A DNA stretch of 64,000 nt from positions 6,036,029 through 6,100,028 of the forward strand of contig NZ_CP007440.1 of assembly GCF_001579845.1 (NCBI RefSeq), in the 5' to 3' direction. Below are positions 23,765-32,342 of the stretch, one piece after another (positions within the stretch are counted from its first letter, which is position 1; each line of letters opens with the position of its first letter). The DNA comes from Rhodoplanes sp. Z2-YC6860 (GTDB taxonomy: Bacteria; Pseudomonadota; Alphaproteobacteria; Rhizobiales; Xanthobacteraceae). Both the position numbers and the translations under genes were made by a program. The notes under the pieces were generated by a model. That model was not told where the DNA came from, ran no database searches, and saw only the letters and a list, made by a program, of their open reading frames with translations.

Positions 23765-23942
23765 ATCGCTTTCGCCAAACAATGAAATGCAAGGGTCAAT
23801 CCGTGGAAGCCACAATGCTCTGGATCCACAGCCGTGGATGAACTCACCTGCTTCGTCTCAATCGCCCCACAGCACAAGATCGGTAAGAATTCTGCTGGTC
23901 TCGCGCAGACGTGTAGCCAGCTCGATGGCCCGCTGAAGGTGC
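23765..23942. repeat. parent copy of the dispersed xre-tail repeat
   Basis: These 178 bases cover the last 28 codons of the xre-like gene and about 93 bases downstream. They recur at 12354-12534, and the part 23858-23917 recurs at 17386-17446. The spread of exactly this piece suggests a recombination- or replication-prone end. Confidence 0.7.
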
Positions 23943-24241
23943 CCTGCCAATTCGTGCTCCTGTGCAAGCAGGGTTTCGCACGAACGAACCAAGGAAGCCT
24001 CAGAGGTTTGGACTTTGGATTCAGACCCCTTCCAAAGCCAGCCGATATCGACGTTGAAGGCCGAAGCGTATTCTTCCGCGCGTTCGTACTTGAACGCACG
24101 CCCTCCCCGTTCGTGAGAAATCAAGGTAGCCGGTGACCACCCTTGTACTTTTCTTTCTGCATTCCTGACCTCCGATAAAGCTTGCAATAGGTGGTAGTCT
24201 TCTGTGCCCGGCCAGACCAGGCGCGGACAACAAGCAAACAT
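23858..24241 (-). CDS. XRE/phage-repressor-like small protein
   Basis: The 127-residue product has the second half of a phage-type helix-turn-helix: SPATLISHERGGRAFKYERA, EEYASAFNVDIGWLWKG. A C-terminal helix follows (LLAQEHELAGHLQRAIELAT, RLRETSRILTDLV). The first HTH helices are poorly matched (EVRNAERKVQGW), so the N-terminus may be altered. ATG 24241 lies five bases beyond the ERF stop, and it forms an operon with the YqaJ and ERF genes. Decayed pieces occur at 4736, 12354 and 17386. Confidence 0.6.
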   Translation of the reverse strand: MFACCPRLVWPGTEDYHLLQALSEVRNAERKVQGWSPATLISHERGGRAFKYERAEEYASAFNVDIGWLWKGSESKVQTSEASLVRSCETLLAQEHELAGHLQRAIELATRLRETSRILTDLVLWGD

Positions 24242-24246
24242 GCGCC

Positions 24247-25314
24247 TCAATTCTCTGTTGGGTCGGACTGAGTCCGTCTCCACAATTCGGCGGCGATCAA
24301 AAGCGGCGTGAGCTTGCGATCGCTCCACCACTGCAACTCACTGCCCGATCGATGGAGTTCCCGGTGGTGGACCCGGCAGAGCGGGACCACGAACTCGTCG
24401 CTCACCTTGCGCCCCAAAGCATTCGGCTGGGCGAACCGAAGATGATGCGGATCGGAGGGCTGCCGGGCACAGACGAGACAGGGCTGCGTCCGAACGAACT
24501 CTAGGTGCTGTTTGTTGCGGTGGCGGACGGTCTTCGTGATCGCCATCCCTCGATGGTCGCCGCCGACATCAGACTTGAGCGTGGCGTCGCGCAACTCGGG
24601 GAAGCGCGCGGCAAAGGCCCGGTCCAACAAGTGAGTGCATTCAGCCGTCAGGCGGTACCTGGTGGCTTGCATGCTCTTCTTCCAGGCCAAAGCGTCCGAC
24701 GCATTCAACGCCTGGAGTTCTGCAAGCATTCCTTCCCGCAGCCGGGCCGAATCTTGAGGAGGAAGCGGCGGCAGACAGACGCGGCCGATGTCCCCAGCCA
24801 TCGCTGCTGGCCATTCGGCCGAGCTGGTGGCCGCCAAATTCGGGATTGGATTTAACGGCCGGCCAACAGGGAGCGCCGACGCAACTTTCGCCTGAACATC
24901 GAGACCGTCCTCAGCAGCGATTCCGACCAGCGTGAACAGCGCGCACCGGCACGCATAGGTGAGCGCTGCCCCCATTCGTCGCGGATTGGCAACTGCGGCT
25001 GCAGGCCCCACCGGCCACTCCGAGGCAACCCACTCGCCCGAACTGTGAACGAGCGTCGTGGTGAGATGGACCATCCCGGCCGTCCCATCGATCGAAGTGG
25101 TTTGGACGGCTGCAAACTCGTGCTTGCTGAGCATCTTGCGGACTGTGCCGAGGCCGCTGTCGAAGGCGGTACGCCGAAGCGCCTCCTCACCCTCTTCGGT
25201 CCGACATCCCGTCCGAGTGGCCGCAGCCCACGAGATTTCGTGACCATCGAGCTCGGACTGGACCTTCGCCAGCGCCGCGGCAAAAGACCCGAAGCTCTCA
25301 CTTGACCGGAGCAA
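24247..25314 (-). CDS. ERF-family single-strand annealing protein with C-terminal HNH-like part
   Basis: Residues about 1-170 fit the ERF superfamily of phage annealing proteins: SFGSFAAALAKVQSELDG, MLSKHEFAAVQTTS, VHLTTTLVHSSGEWVASEWP, MGAALTYACRCALFTLVGIA and EDGLD. The C-terminal 90 residues carry CLVCARQPSDPHHLRFA, then KVSDEFVVPLCRVHHRELHR, an HNH/DUF968-like Cys-His set. I start at TTG 25314 because GGGAG lies seven bases upstream; it overlaps the end of the YqaJ gene by 17 bases. The open frame up to 25371 lacks that signal. With YqaJ it should act in recombination-dependent repair or phage replication. Confidence 0.8.
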   Translation of the reverse strand: MLRSSESFGSFAAALAKVQSELDGHEISWAAATRTGCRTEEGEEALRRTAFDSGLGTVRKMLSKHEFAAVQTTSIDGTAGMVHLTTTLVHSSGEWVASEWPVGPAAAVANPRRMGAALTYACRCALFTLVGIAAEDGLDVQAKVASALPVGRPLNPIPNLAATSSAEWPAAMAGDIGRVCLPPLPPQDSARLREGMLAELQALNASDALAWKKSMQATRYRLTAECTHLLDRAFAARFPELRDATLKSDVGGDHRGMAITKTVRHRNKQHLEFVRTQPCLVCARQPSDPHHLRFAQPNALGRKVSDEFVVPLCRVHHRELHRSGSELQWWSDRKLTPLLIAAELWRRTQSDPTEN

Positions 25315-26161
25315 GCGGAATCTCCCGATCTTCGAGGAGGCCTCCGGTGGCGGCATGCCGGTTAACAACATCGAACGTCAGCGCACCCGATTCCGATCGG
25401 CATCCGCGAACGCCGTGCCCAATCGCTTGATGGACGCCTTGCGGGAAGAGCGCCTCAAGCTCCTGCTTTGACCGCTCGTGGTCCAGGTATGCTTGTCGCG
25501 TTCCGCGGAACAATGCCGCCGCCTCCGCCCAGGCCTCCGATGGAGACATGTCAACAATCCGCACTGCCGCAATCCGAGGCCGCGGCGGCTCCGAGTTGAC
25601 CAGGTATGGTCGCTCTCCTGAACGCACGCAGCGCCAGAACTTCTTCTCAGCCGCAACCAGCAGACTCAAATACAGGGGATCAATCGGCACGGTGACCTCG
25701 ACCCACCTTCCGTCACCGGTAATAATCGACAGCACTGAGGAACGTAGGTTGGTGACCCACATGTTGTGCTGCAGCTGCGGCATATACTTCTCAACCGCGG
25801 CTTCCTCGGAAAAGGACCAAGGCGGCATGAACTTTGATTCAAACACGGCCTCGATCCCCTCAACCACGCCGTCCAGCGTGGCTCCCATCCAGGAGATCAG
25901 GCCATGGCGGACGTGGCACCGCACATCGCGCACCCGGCGTCCGGTGTTGCGTTCGTACCAAGAGCGGTTGAGCTCCTTGGTCGCTTCTTCTAGCTGCACG
26001 ATGAGATCGCCGGATAGGTCTTCCGGATCGCCCTCCCCGCGCTTCTGGCGCCACAACCGAATGAGAGAGTGTTCGTCATTACCCATCAGAGTCTGAGCGT
26101 CCGAGCTGCCGAGAAATCCGCGCCTGTTTCGTATTTCAGGCTTCCGATAGCGAGAATGCAT
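25298..26161 (-). CDS. YqaJ-type phage exonuclease
   Basis: The 287-residue protein shows the PD-(D/E)xK layout of YqaJ/lambda-type exonucleases: GFLGSSDAQTLMG, LEEATKELNRSWYERNTGRR, ISWMGATLDGVVEG with E-A-V-F-E-S-K-F (the ExK pair), then YMPQLQHNMWVT. Such enzymes resect double-strand ends 5'-3' to feed an annealing protein, here ERF. ATG 26161 has GAGAGGG close upstream. It is the first gene of the module and is divergent from an XRE gene across two operators. Confidence 0.85.
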   Translation of the reverse strand: MHSRYRKPEIRNRRGFLGSSDAQTLMGNDEHSLIRLWRQKRGEGDPEDLSGDLIVQLEEATKELNRSWYERNTGRRVRDVRCHVRHGLISWMGATLDGVVEGIEAVFESKFMPPWSFSEEAAVEKYMPQLQHNMWVTNLRSSVLSIITGDGRWVEVTVPIDPLYLSLLVAAEKKFWRCVRSGERPYLVNSEPPRPRIAAVRIVDMSPSEAWAEAAALFRGTRQAYLDHERSKQELEALFPQGVHQAIGHGVRGCRSESGALTFDVVNRHAATGGLLEDREIPLAPVK

Positions 26162-26174
26162 AATCCCTCTCAAA

Positions 26175-26193
26175 TTGATACTAATAGTATCGA
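26175..26193. promoter_or_regulatory. operator 1 of the recombination module
   Basis: GATACT-AAT-AGTATC is a perfect 6-3-6 dyad within TTGATACTAATAGTATCGA. It lies 14 bases upstream of the YqaJ ATG. A near copy is at 26212-26229. The divergent XRE protein is the obvious candidate ligand. Confidence 0.7.
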
Positions 26194-26207
26194 TACCGAG
26201 TCGCCAC

Positions 26208-26468
26208 ATGTCAATACTAAAAGTATCAATTCGGCAAATTAAGGCTGCGCGCGCGTTGTTAGGCTGGTCGCAAGATCAGTTGGCCAGCAATGCAAGCGTC
26301 TCAGTCCCAACGGTCAAAAGGTTGGAAGCTGCAGACGGAGTACTGGGGGGCAGACCCGACACTGCGCAGAAGCTACAAGAAGCGCTTGAGAAGGCCGGCA
26401 TCCAATTCATCGAAGAAAACGGTGGTGGAGTTGGCGTACGATTGAGAAAAAAGGCTAAGTCGAAATAG
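26208..26468 (+). CDS. XRE-family repressor
   Basis: The 86-residue protein has a canonical HTH at residues 8-60 (IKAARALLGWSQDQLASNAS, VSVPTVKRLEAADG). A short C-terminal dimer segment ends with basic residues (GVRLRKKAKSK). ATG 26208 is chosen because the HTH starts right after it; the frame is open to 26175 but would run through operator 1. Operator 2 overlaps the first codons, so bound repressor would block both its own gene and YqaJ. It is the likely switch for the YqaJ-ERF-xre operon. Confidence 0.85.
   Translation: MSILKVSIRQIKAARALLGWSQDQLASNASVSVPTVKRLEAADGVLGGRPDTAQKLQEALEKAGIQFIEENGGGVGVRLRKKAKSK
26212..26229. promoter_or_regulatory. operator 2 of the recombination module
   Basis: AATACT-AAA-AGTATC repeats the core ATACT-N3-AGTAT of operator 1, 36 bases away centre to centre. 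It covers codons 2-7 of the XRE gene, which fits negative autoregulation. Confidence 0.65.
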
Positions 26469-26740
26469 ACATCCGCTACTCCGCCGAAGTCGAGAGATTA
26501 GAGCACTTCGGTAGCCAAACTTCGGCGCGAACTCACGTTGAACGGACGCGTGGCCCAGGTAGCCGCCCTGAGCGTTGGCGTCACGCGTCCTGCGAGTGAG
26601 AGTTCCAGCCCAGGCGTTGCGTTTTGCCCGGATCACCAGGGGCCACGCGACGCTAGCCTGAAGCCAGCTCACAACGAAATCGCGCATCATCAGTTTCAAT
26701 TTGCTAAAGTTGACAAATCGAAGCCCTAACGAGATGCCCT

Positions 26741-27949
26741 GTGGACCCCAAGCTGGCGATCTTGCGCGTACTGGCTGAACACAGCGATCGTGATCTCTCG
26801 ATTGATGAAATCAAACGAGAGATGCTCGAGCTTGGTGATCGACTTGACCCCGTAGAAACTCATTCTTCTCTTGTTGGCGGCGACATCTTCCGATCTGGCC
26901 TTATATCGAGAGATGACAAAGGCTGGCGCATCACCAAGGCAGGCCTGTCAATCCTGGAATCGCTCGACAAAGAGGCCACTCGCGCCGATTTAGACTCATC
27001 CTCTCCTTCAGAAACTTCGGTTGTCACCCTGCTCGAGCAATTGGAAGAGATAGAGCAGTCGGCGCGATGGAAAAAAGGCAAATTAGGAGCTTCCATCGAA
27101 GCGCTGGAAGTGGAGCCCTCCCTTCATTCCGGAACCGGTGAAAACGCAGAAGAGATCGGCCGAATAACTTCCAACGGCGAAAGCAGCGACAACCAGGTCA
27201 CGGATGACAAACCAGACGTGGTGAGCGCCACCGACAGTCCTGAAGCTGTGGCTGCATACCCCACTGCGGCGACCGACATTGAAAGTTCTCCGACGAATGC
27301 AGTCGTCGTAGCGAAAATCAAACCTCGGCCACGATGGACGGATAAGCTCCGCTTATCACCGCTGCTCGCCAGTCTGGCGGCCACGAGGAAAATCGTTGTT
27401 TTACAGAATCACGAACTTCGACCAGCTCAAACTGTCATAGGCAATAAAGCCAAAGCCATGGGCCGGTCGGCCGGCCGACTCGCAGTATTCGCGCTAATCG
27501 GACTTTCCGTATGCGCTGTTGCGGTGGCGCTTTTGATTGAACTATCCTTTTTCAGAAAAGAGAACGCGGCACTCCAACGCGAAGTCTCGAGGCTACGCGC
27601 GAATTTCAGCGAACTTGAGCAGACGATCAAGGCAGAGAAAAGCGATAGCGAGAAAAACTCCTCCGCTCCATACGGCCAGGAGCGGAGAATCGAGCAAACT
27701 GCATTCCAGCTTTCGCGAGAAGAGACGCAACTCATCAGGGATTTTATCAAGCCCGCGCCCAGCTATGGAGCCGTTGCGCCTAACGCCACTGTTGGCGATG
27801 TAGTCGAAGGCACGCTAATTCCTCTCCCCTCCGCCCTCGTTGAAAAAGCACCCCGGCTGGCCGGTGCGCGATTTGCAATTCGCGGCAGCAACATCATTAT
27901 CGTCACGAGAGGCAGTAACAAGATCGACGCCGTCCTGCCCACAAATTAG
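26741..27949 (+). CDS. membrane-anchored protein with N-terminal winged-helix domain
   Basis: In the 402-residue protein, residues 1-75 look like a winged helix (AILRVLAEHSDRDLSIDEIK, KGWRITKAGLSILESL). A long acidic low-complexity linker follows. One membrane segment lies near 248-268 (LAVFALIGLSVCAVAVALLI), then a coiled coil (FFRKENAALQREVSRLRANF). A C-terminal domain (QLIRDFIKPAP, LIPLPSALVEKAPRLAGARF, SNIIIVTRGSNKIDAVLP) would be outside the cytoplasm. This suggests a ToxR-like arrangement, but no such family match is certain. A decayed copy of its last 40 codons lies at 28845-28968. It starts at ATG 26741 after a 270-base gene-free stretch. Confidence 0.75.
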   Translation: MDPKLAILRVLAEHSDRDLSIDEIKREMLELGDRLDPVETHSSLVGGDIFRSGLISRDDKGWRITKAGLSILESLDKEATRADLDSSSPSETSVVTLLEQLEEIEQSARWKKGKLGASIEALEVEPSLHSGTGENAEEIGRITSNGESSDNQVTDDKPDVVSATDSPEAVAAYPTAATDIESSPTNAVVVAKIKPRPRWTDKLRLSPLLASLAATRKIVVLQNHELRPAQTVIGNKAKAMGRSAGRLAVFALIGLSVCAVAVALLIELSFFRKENAALQREVSRLRANFSELEQTIKAEKSDSEKNSSAPYGQERRIEQTAFQLSREETQLIRDFIKPAPSYGAVAPNATVGDVVEGTLIPLPSALVEKAPRLAGARFAIRGSNIIIVTRGSNKIDAVLPTN

Positions 27950-28101
27950 ACCGAAACAAACGCGTCAAGTAACGCAGAAGATCAGCTCCCGGCAGTCAGC
28001 CTTTTAGGCCGTCTGCATTAAAAAGCGTGTTGTCCGCTCCGATCCGAAAGCCACCGGATGCGCGTCCAGCGAAATGACGCGATGTGCCTGCTATCAGCGT
28101 C

Positions 28102-28563
28102 CTATCGCGGCTGCCGGAACGTGTCCGCCGGGCGAAACGGCTGGACTTGCGGCACTTTCAGAGGGGCGTTGTCTTTCATCACCGTGGAGTTGGAACGCGC
28201 GGCTGGCTTGCCGCCACCAGTCGTCGCGGCGCTCACGCCATAACTGGGACCACCGCCGAGCCGCTCCATTGCAGGAGTGGTCGGTCGGTGTGGCGTCAGG
28301 CGGGTCCTTGCTTCGCCAGGCAAATAGATATTTCTCGGCTCCGGCGAAGACATCCGCAACGGTCTCCCATCCAGCGGCCTTTTGGGCTGCCCTTCAAGCT
28401 TATGGCGCTGGTCATGATAGTCCACGCCGCCGACAACTGCAGCGGTCGCACCGGTGGAGCCTGACAGCGGAGCGGTCAGGTCCGCTGGCTCCGGACACCA
28501 GCCTTCCCCAATGGTCATGCCAAGAAATGTCGTGGTCAAAAGTACGTTCGAAAAGATGCGCAC
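28102..28563 (-). CDS. secreted proline-rich small protein (AMERL type)
   Basis: GTG 28563 has GGGAGG five bases upstream; an open frame to 28587 would put the ribosome-binding site inside the gene. The 153-residue product begins with a signal peptide (VRIFSNVLLTTTFLGMTIG, EGWCPE). A Pro/Arg/Thr-rich mature part follows with HRPTTPAMERLGGGPSYG and ends QPFRPADTFRQPR. The AMERL motif relates it to the proteins at 13090-13497 and 17807-18070. Probably periplasmic; role unknown. Confidence 0.65.
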   Translation of the reverse strand: MRIFSNVLLTTTFLGMTIGEGWCPEPADLTAPLSGSTGATAAVVGGVDYHDQRHKLEGQPKRPLDGRPLRMSSPEPRNIYLPGEARTRLTPHRPTTPAMERLGGGPSYGVSAATTGGGKPAARSNSTVMKDNAPLKVPQVQPFRPADTFRQPR

Positions 28564-28844
28564 AATTGCCTCCCGTTGAAATCCCAATCAGGAAACGCAG
28601 GAGCAAGTATGCACAGCCTGCTCCAACCCGCCTACTGGGATTTTCAAGACCGGCCACCCGGAAATTGTCGTAAAACGCAAAGCGATACGCGCAGAGCGAC
28701 AGCGCGCACGCCTCGAGCAGCCGATGTCCGCTATTGGGATGGTCCGGTCGTTTCCTTCCCCGCCAGCGATTAAAGCTGGTCAGGGGCGCTCACGGCAAAG
28801 AGCACGTATGTCCCAGACCGCCCAAAGCGCCGTGGCCGCCCCGC

Positions 28845-28968
28845 TGCCGGCCGCGCTTGTCGAGAAACCGCCAAGACTAGCTGGTGCACGATTTGCAATT
28901 CGCAGCAGCAATATCATCATCGTAAGAGAGGCAGCAACAAGATCGATGCCGTCGTGCCGGCCAATTGA
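28845..28968 (+). pseudogene. relic of the 3' end of the winged-helix membrane protein gene
   Basis: It aligns with 27826-27949: GCGCTTGTCGAGAAA, GGTGCACGATTTGCAATTCG, AGCAGCAATATCAT, and a final GATCGATGCCGTC. A two-base loss near 28921 breaks the frame. Only the last 40 codons remain, on the other side of the gene at 28102. Confidence 0.75.
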
Positions 28969-29169
28969 ATTAAAGTGGGCGCGTCGATGCTCGTTTAGTG
29001 CAGATCATCGCCACGAAGGCAATACGAACTTCTGTCCAGCCTACTGCACCACGAGGCCTTCCGCGTATGGGAGTTACGAAACACTAACTTAGGCGAAAAC
29101 TACAACCGATGCGGCGCGGTTTTCCAAACAACCACTTCTGTGGGTAGACTTCCGAGACCACGCTAGAAA

Positions 29170-30024
29170 TCACATCGCAGCAGATTGCTTTGACAATGGG
29201 CGGGAACTCTCGTTTGAACCATTAAAGTTTGGCTGTTCTTCAGTACTATCCGGCGTTCGGTAGGGGATCGATCTGAACGGGTAAAACAGTTGAGGAAAAT
29301 AGTGTTTAGGAAGCGGCTGGTCGGTACCATAGCTCGTCGGCATTTTTCCTCGCGGCATATGTAAGCTTCCAAACAACGCATCGAGGAAAGAGAGTTGGCC
29401 GGCGAAGTTCTTATCCCTCGCCTCAAGGTCAGCGCTGTGATGCCAATGGTGGAACTCAGGCGAAGCGAATAGCCATCGCATCGGACCAAGCCCAATGCGG
29501 ACGTTCGCATGAATGAAAACCGACTGCCACTGATAGAGAAGTCTATACAAGCCGATTGTGACATCGGAAAAGCCAAGCGCCAGAACCGGAATGAGTGAGA
29601 CCCCCTTTGTCAGAATTTGGTCCACTGGATGGACGCGCCATGCGGCTAGCCAGTCAAGCTCTTCGATGCTGTGATGGATCGCATGAAAGCGCCACAGCCA
29701 GGGAACCGCGTGGAACATTCGATGAGTCCAATAGAAGCCGATGTCCGCGAGAATGACGGCCTCTGCGAGTTGTAACCAATACGGCTGACCGCCAACCCAT
29801 TCGCGGAATGGAACCGGCACGGCGTGGGCGGCGATGAAAGCGACAACAAAAACGATCCCCAACAAGCCGAGCTTGATGAGCGACCCATTCAGCAAAAGGT
29901 AGACGATGTCGGTGTGCCAGCCATGGCGGAAAATCCTCTGATTCGGACGCAATGCGCACAACCGCTCGAGCGGCACAAAAATAAGACACGCAAGCAAGAT
30001 CGTCGTTAAACCGAAGAAGTCCAT
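29170..30024 (-). CDS. sterol desaturase / fatty acid hydroxylase family protein
   Basis: The 284-residue membrane enzyme carries the full diiron histidine set of the family: HRMFH (101-105), HAIHH (114-118), His 134 and His 172, and HHWHH (192-196). Four to five hydrophobic segments surround them. Enzymes of this type oxidise C-H bonds of lipids such as fatty acids, hopanoids or carotenoids. The substrate cannot be read from the sequence, and the C-terminal 30 residues are low in complexity. ATG 30024 gives a normal N-terminus (MDFFGLTTILLACLIFVPLE). It is divergent from an ICMT-like gene. Confidence 0.88.
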   Translation of the reverse strand: MDFFGLTTILLACLIFVPLERLCALRPNQRIFRHGWHTDIVYLLLNGSLIKLGLLGIVFVVAFIAAHAVPVPFREWVGGQPYWLQLAEAVILADIGFYWTHRMFHAVPWLWRFHAIHHSIEELDWLAAWRVHPVDQILTKGVSLIPVLALGFSDVTIGLYRLLYQWQSVFIHANVRIGLGPMRWLFASPEFHHWHHSADLEARDKNFAGQLSFLDALFGSLHMPRGKMPTSYGTDQPLPKHYFPQLFYPFRSIPYRTPDSTEEQPNFNGSNESSRPLSKQSAAM

Positions 30025-30265
30025 GCGCGACCTTGGATAACACGTGGGAGATAATTTGCGTGCCGATACGCCGCGTTGAGCTTACTGATCCTTACGACGG
30101 GATGTTATAGGGTTCGGTCGGCTGCGATCCGACGCGCAGCGATTCCTTCCCGGAGGCTTGGCAATGGCTCAATGTGCTTCCCCTATCTATGGGGCGAAAT
30201 GTCTCCGTTCCAAACCCGCCTTGTATGAGGTCCTTTATTGCCTATCCGAATTAACAAGTTGCTGA

Positions 30266-31036
30266 GTGCCTCCGCCCCAGTTTGAATGTCTTGCAGGATC
30301 ATTCGTAGCGGGCTTAGCACTTCGTCATGGGGCTATGTTTCTCGCGTCTGTATTGGCCCACCTCAACAATCGGTTTGATTTCATGAGATTATTGCACTTC
30401 GCCGATGTGGTTGGGCGGGTGGGGCTTTGTGGGTTTTACACATTGATCATCGCCAGCAAGGTAGGCGTGATACAGAGGTTGCTTTCACAAGATGTACTGT
30501 CCGCGAAAGACATCGCCACAGCGGGAGCAGAAGTATCGGTCATAGCGTTTTCCGCGGCGATCTTTGTTGCGGTTATCGCGCGACTTCCGCCAATTCGATC
30601 GGTCGACGGTGTCGAGCCCTATGTCACGGCGATCGTCGGAACCTTCTTGATAGGCGTCATCGCCTTCCTTCCGCCGCCGATGACCCTGCCAATGTTGATG
30701 ATCGCGCTCGCTATCACGCTCGTGATACTGGGCACAGTGCTGTCAACGTGTGTGGTATTTTGGCTCGGACGGTCGATGAGTATCGTACCTGAGGCTCGGC
30801 GACTGGTGACAGCCGGCCCGTATTCGATTGTCCGCCATCCGCTCTACGTCGCGGAGGAAATCGCCGTCGTCGGAACGATCCTGCAACATCTTTCAATATG
30901 GTCCGTGCTACTCGGCGTCGTGCATTGGTGCATTCAGCTACGCCGCATGACGAACGAAGAACGAATTTTGTCCGCGACATTCCCTGACTATGCTGAATAT
31001 GCCAAGCGCGTGCCACGGCTCATCGCGTGGCGGTAA
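30266..31036 (+). CDS. isoprenylcysteine carboxyl methyltransferase-like membrane protein
   Basis: The protein is polytopic. The C-terminal third has the ICMT/phospholipid-methyltransferase signature RLVTAGPYSIVRHPLYVAEE and later NEERILSATFPDYAEYAKRV. It probably methylates a small lipid-like or isoprenoid acceptor with SAM; bacterial members are mostly unassigned. GTG 30266 is the first possible start, but ATG 30335 (MFLASVLAH) or ATG 30383 (MRLLHF) may be the real one; none has a strong ribosome-binding site. The gene is divergent from the sterol-desaturase-type gene, which hints at a shared lipid role. Confidence 0.75.
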   Translation: MPPPQFECLAGSFVAGLALRHGAMFLASVLAHLNNRFDFMRLLHFADVVGRVGLCGFYTLIIASKVGVIQRLLSQDVLSAKDIATAGAEVSVIAFSAAIFVAVIARLPPIRSVDGVEPYVTAIVGTFLIGVIAFLPPPMTLPMLMIALAITLVILGTVLSTCVVFWLGRSMSIVPEARRLVTAGPYSIVRHPLYVAEEIAVVGTILQHLSIWSVLLGVVHWCIQLRRMTNEERILSATFPDYAEYAKRVPRLIAWR

Positions 31037-31758
31037 ATTGCAGGGCCGGCACGTCCAGAGGCGTAAAGGCAAGATCGACGAGCCGATCAGCGAGCGTCTC
31101 AGGGACTGGCACGATTGAAGGTGCTAATTATCTGTGATGCTTGCCGCCACAAAGCCCACTCCGCGGGAAACATATCCTAGACCTATGAGCCACGGACGAA
31201 ACGGCAGCCGAATGCACTAAGCAAGCTTGGCCCCTCTGCGAGAAAGGCATGCTGAGGATCCGCCTAGTGCGCGTTGATGTTTGTTGGCGACAATGGAGAG
31301 GCATGCTCCATCCACTCGGAAATTGCAGACCAGAAACAATGGAAGCCGAAGGCCCTACTTCACTCCGCAAATCAGTGAAACCGCGGAGAGACCGACCGAA
31401 TAGCCCCAATGTCGACAGCCGCGACAGCCAGACCCCGATGGCGGATTAGACGTGGCGAGAGCCGCCGACAGCCCTCAGAATCTGGCTGGGATCCTGCTTC
31501 CATGGCGTTGTGCGCACTTCTTGGACTTCCCTGCGGCGCGCCCCCCTGTACCGGCCGTCGCTGGTGGCAACGCGATGGAAAGCACGCTCATCCCACTGCC
31601 GTCGAAGCAGAATGGCCGGGCTGTCGTTTCAGTAAGCTGGCTTTTGGATGTCGTGGACAACGTCCGAAAACGAGTTGCTTATCAGACGCATCAAACAGTG
31701 CAGAGAAGTGGATTATCCTGAAGATCAGGCTTTCGGATGCTGTCTTGCCAGGCACGCA
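31037..31758. other. intergenic stretch without recognisable gene
   Basis: Plus and minus frames of 60-130 codons exist, but none has a ribosome-binding site or family-like motif. The stretch lies between convergent genes. Confidence 0.4.
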
Positions 31759-32247
31759 TCAAGCGGCTTTTGGTGGCCGATCACCACAAAGATAGAGAAT
31801 GTGCGAAATCACAGCTGACAACAGACAGCTGCCCAAGATTCCGAGGATCATATAAAAATTATCGCCCGAAGTTACTGCCATCGCCTGCAATGATGCCTGC
31901 ATGCTCGTGGGTGCCGGTGCCTGCCACGAAAACAGCAGGACAGTTGCATAGCCCACCGAAAATTGCGCCGAGACCGCCAGCGGCAATCGAGAACGCATCC
32001 ACAGCCCGGCGCACGCCAGCGCAAAGATCGGCAAAGCGATGCCGAAGAGCTGGAAACCGTCGATGTCGATAAATTGGGTCAGCACAGAATGGCTGCGCTG
32101 AAACACACGGAATATCTCGATATTGAGGTACCAGAGGGTTTCGGAGGACGGCCAATACGCCAACGCGCCAGCGGCCAGTTCGGCCGACAGCGTCGCCAGG
32201 AACAAAACCAGCGGTCCCAGGAACTGGAGCTTGAAAAGTCGAATCAT
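31759..32247 (-). CDS. small polytopic membrane protein
   Basis: The 162-residue protein has four hydrophobic segments: LQFLGPLVLFLATLSAELAA, FQLFGIALPIFALACAGLWM, SVGYATVLLFSWQAP and FYMILGILGSCLLSAVISHI. No catalytic residues stand out. It lies just downstream of tadD on the same strand, separated by 95 bases with a possible promoter, so it may or may not belong to the pilus locus. Not recognised as a named family. Confidence 0.6.
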   Translation of the reverse strand: MIRLFKLQFLGPLVLFLATLSAELAAGALAYWPSSETLWYLNIEIFRVFQRSHSVLTQFIDIDGFQLFGIALPIFALACAGLWMRSRLPLAVSAQFSVGYATVLLFSWQAPAPTSMQASLQAMAVTSGDNFYMILGILGSCLLSAVISHILYLCGDRPPKAA

Positions 32248-32342
32248 TGTATAAGGCTAACGCACAAACGTTGACCTTATGTAAAGTTCCAGTGAGCGAA
32301 ACGTTCCGTATACGAGTGAAGAAACGCGCGCGTAATACCAAT

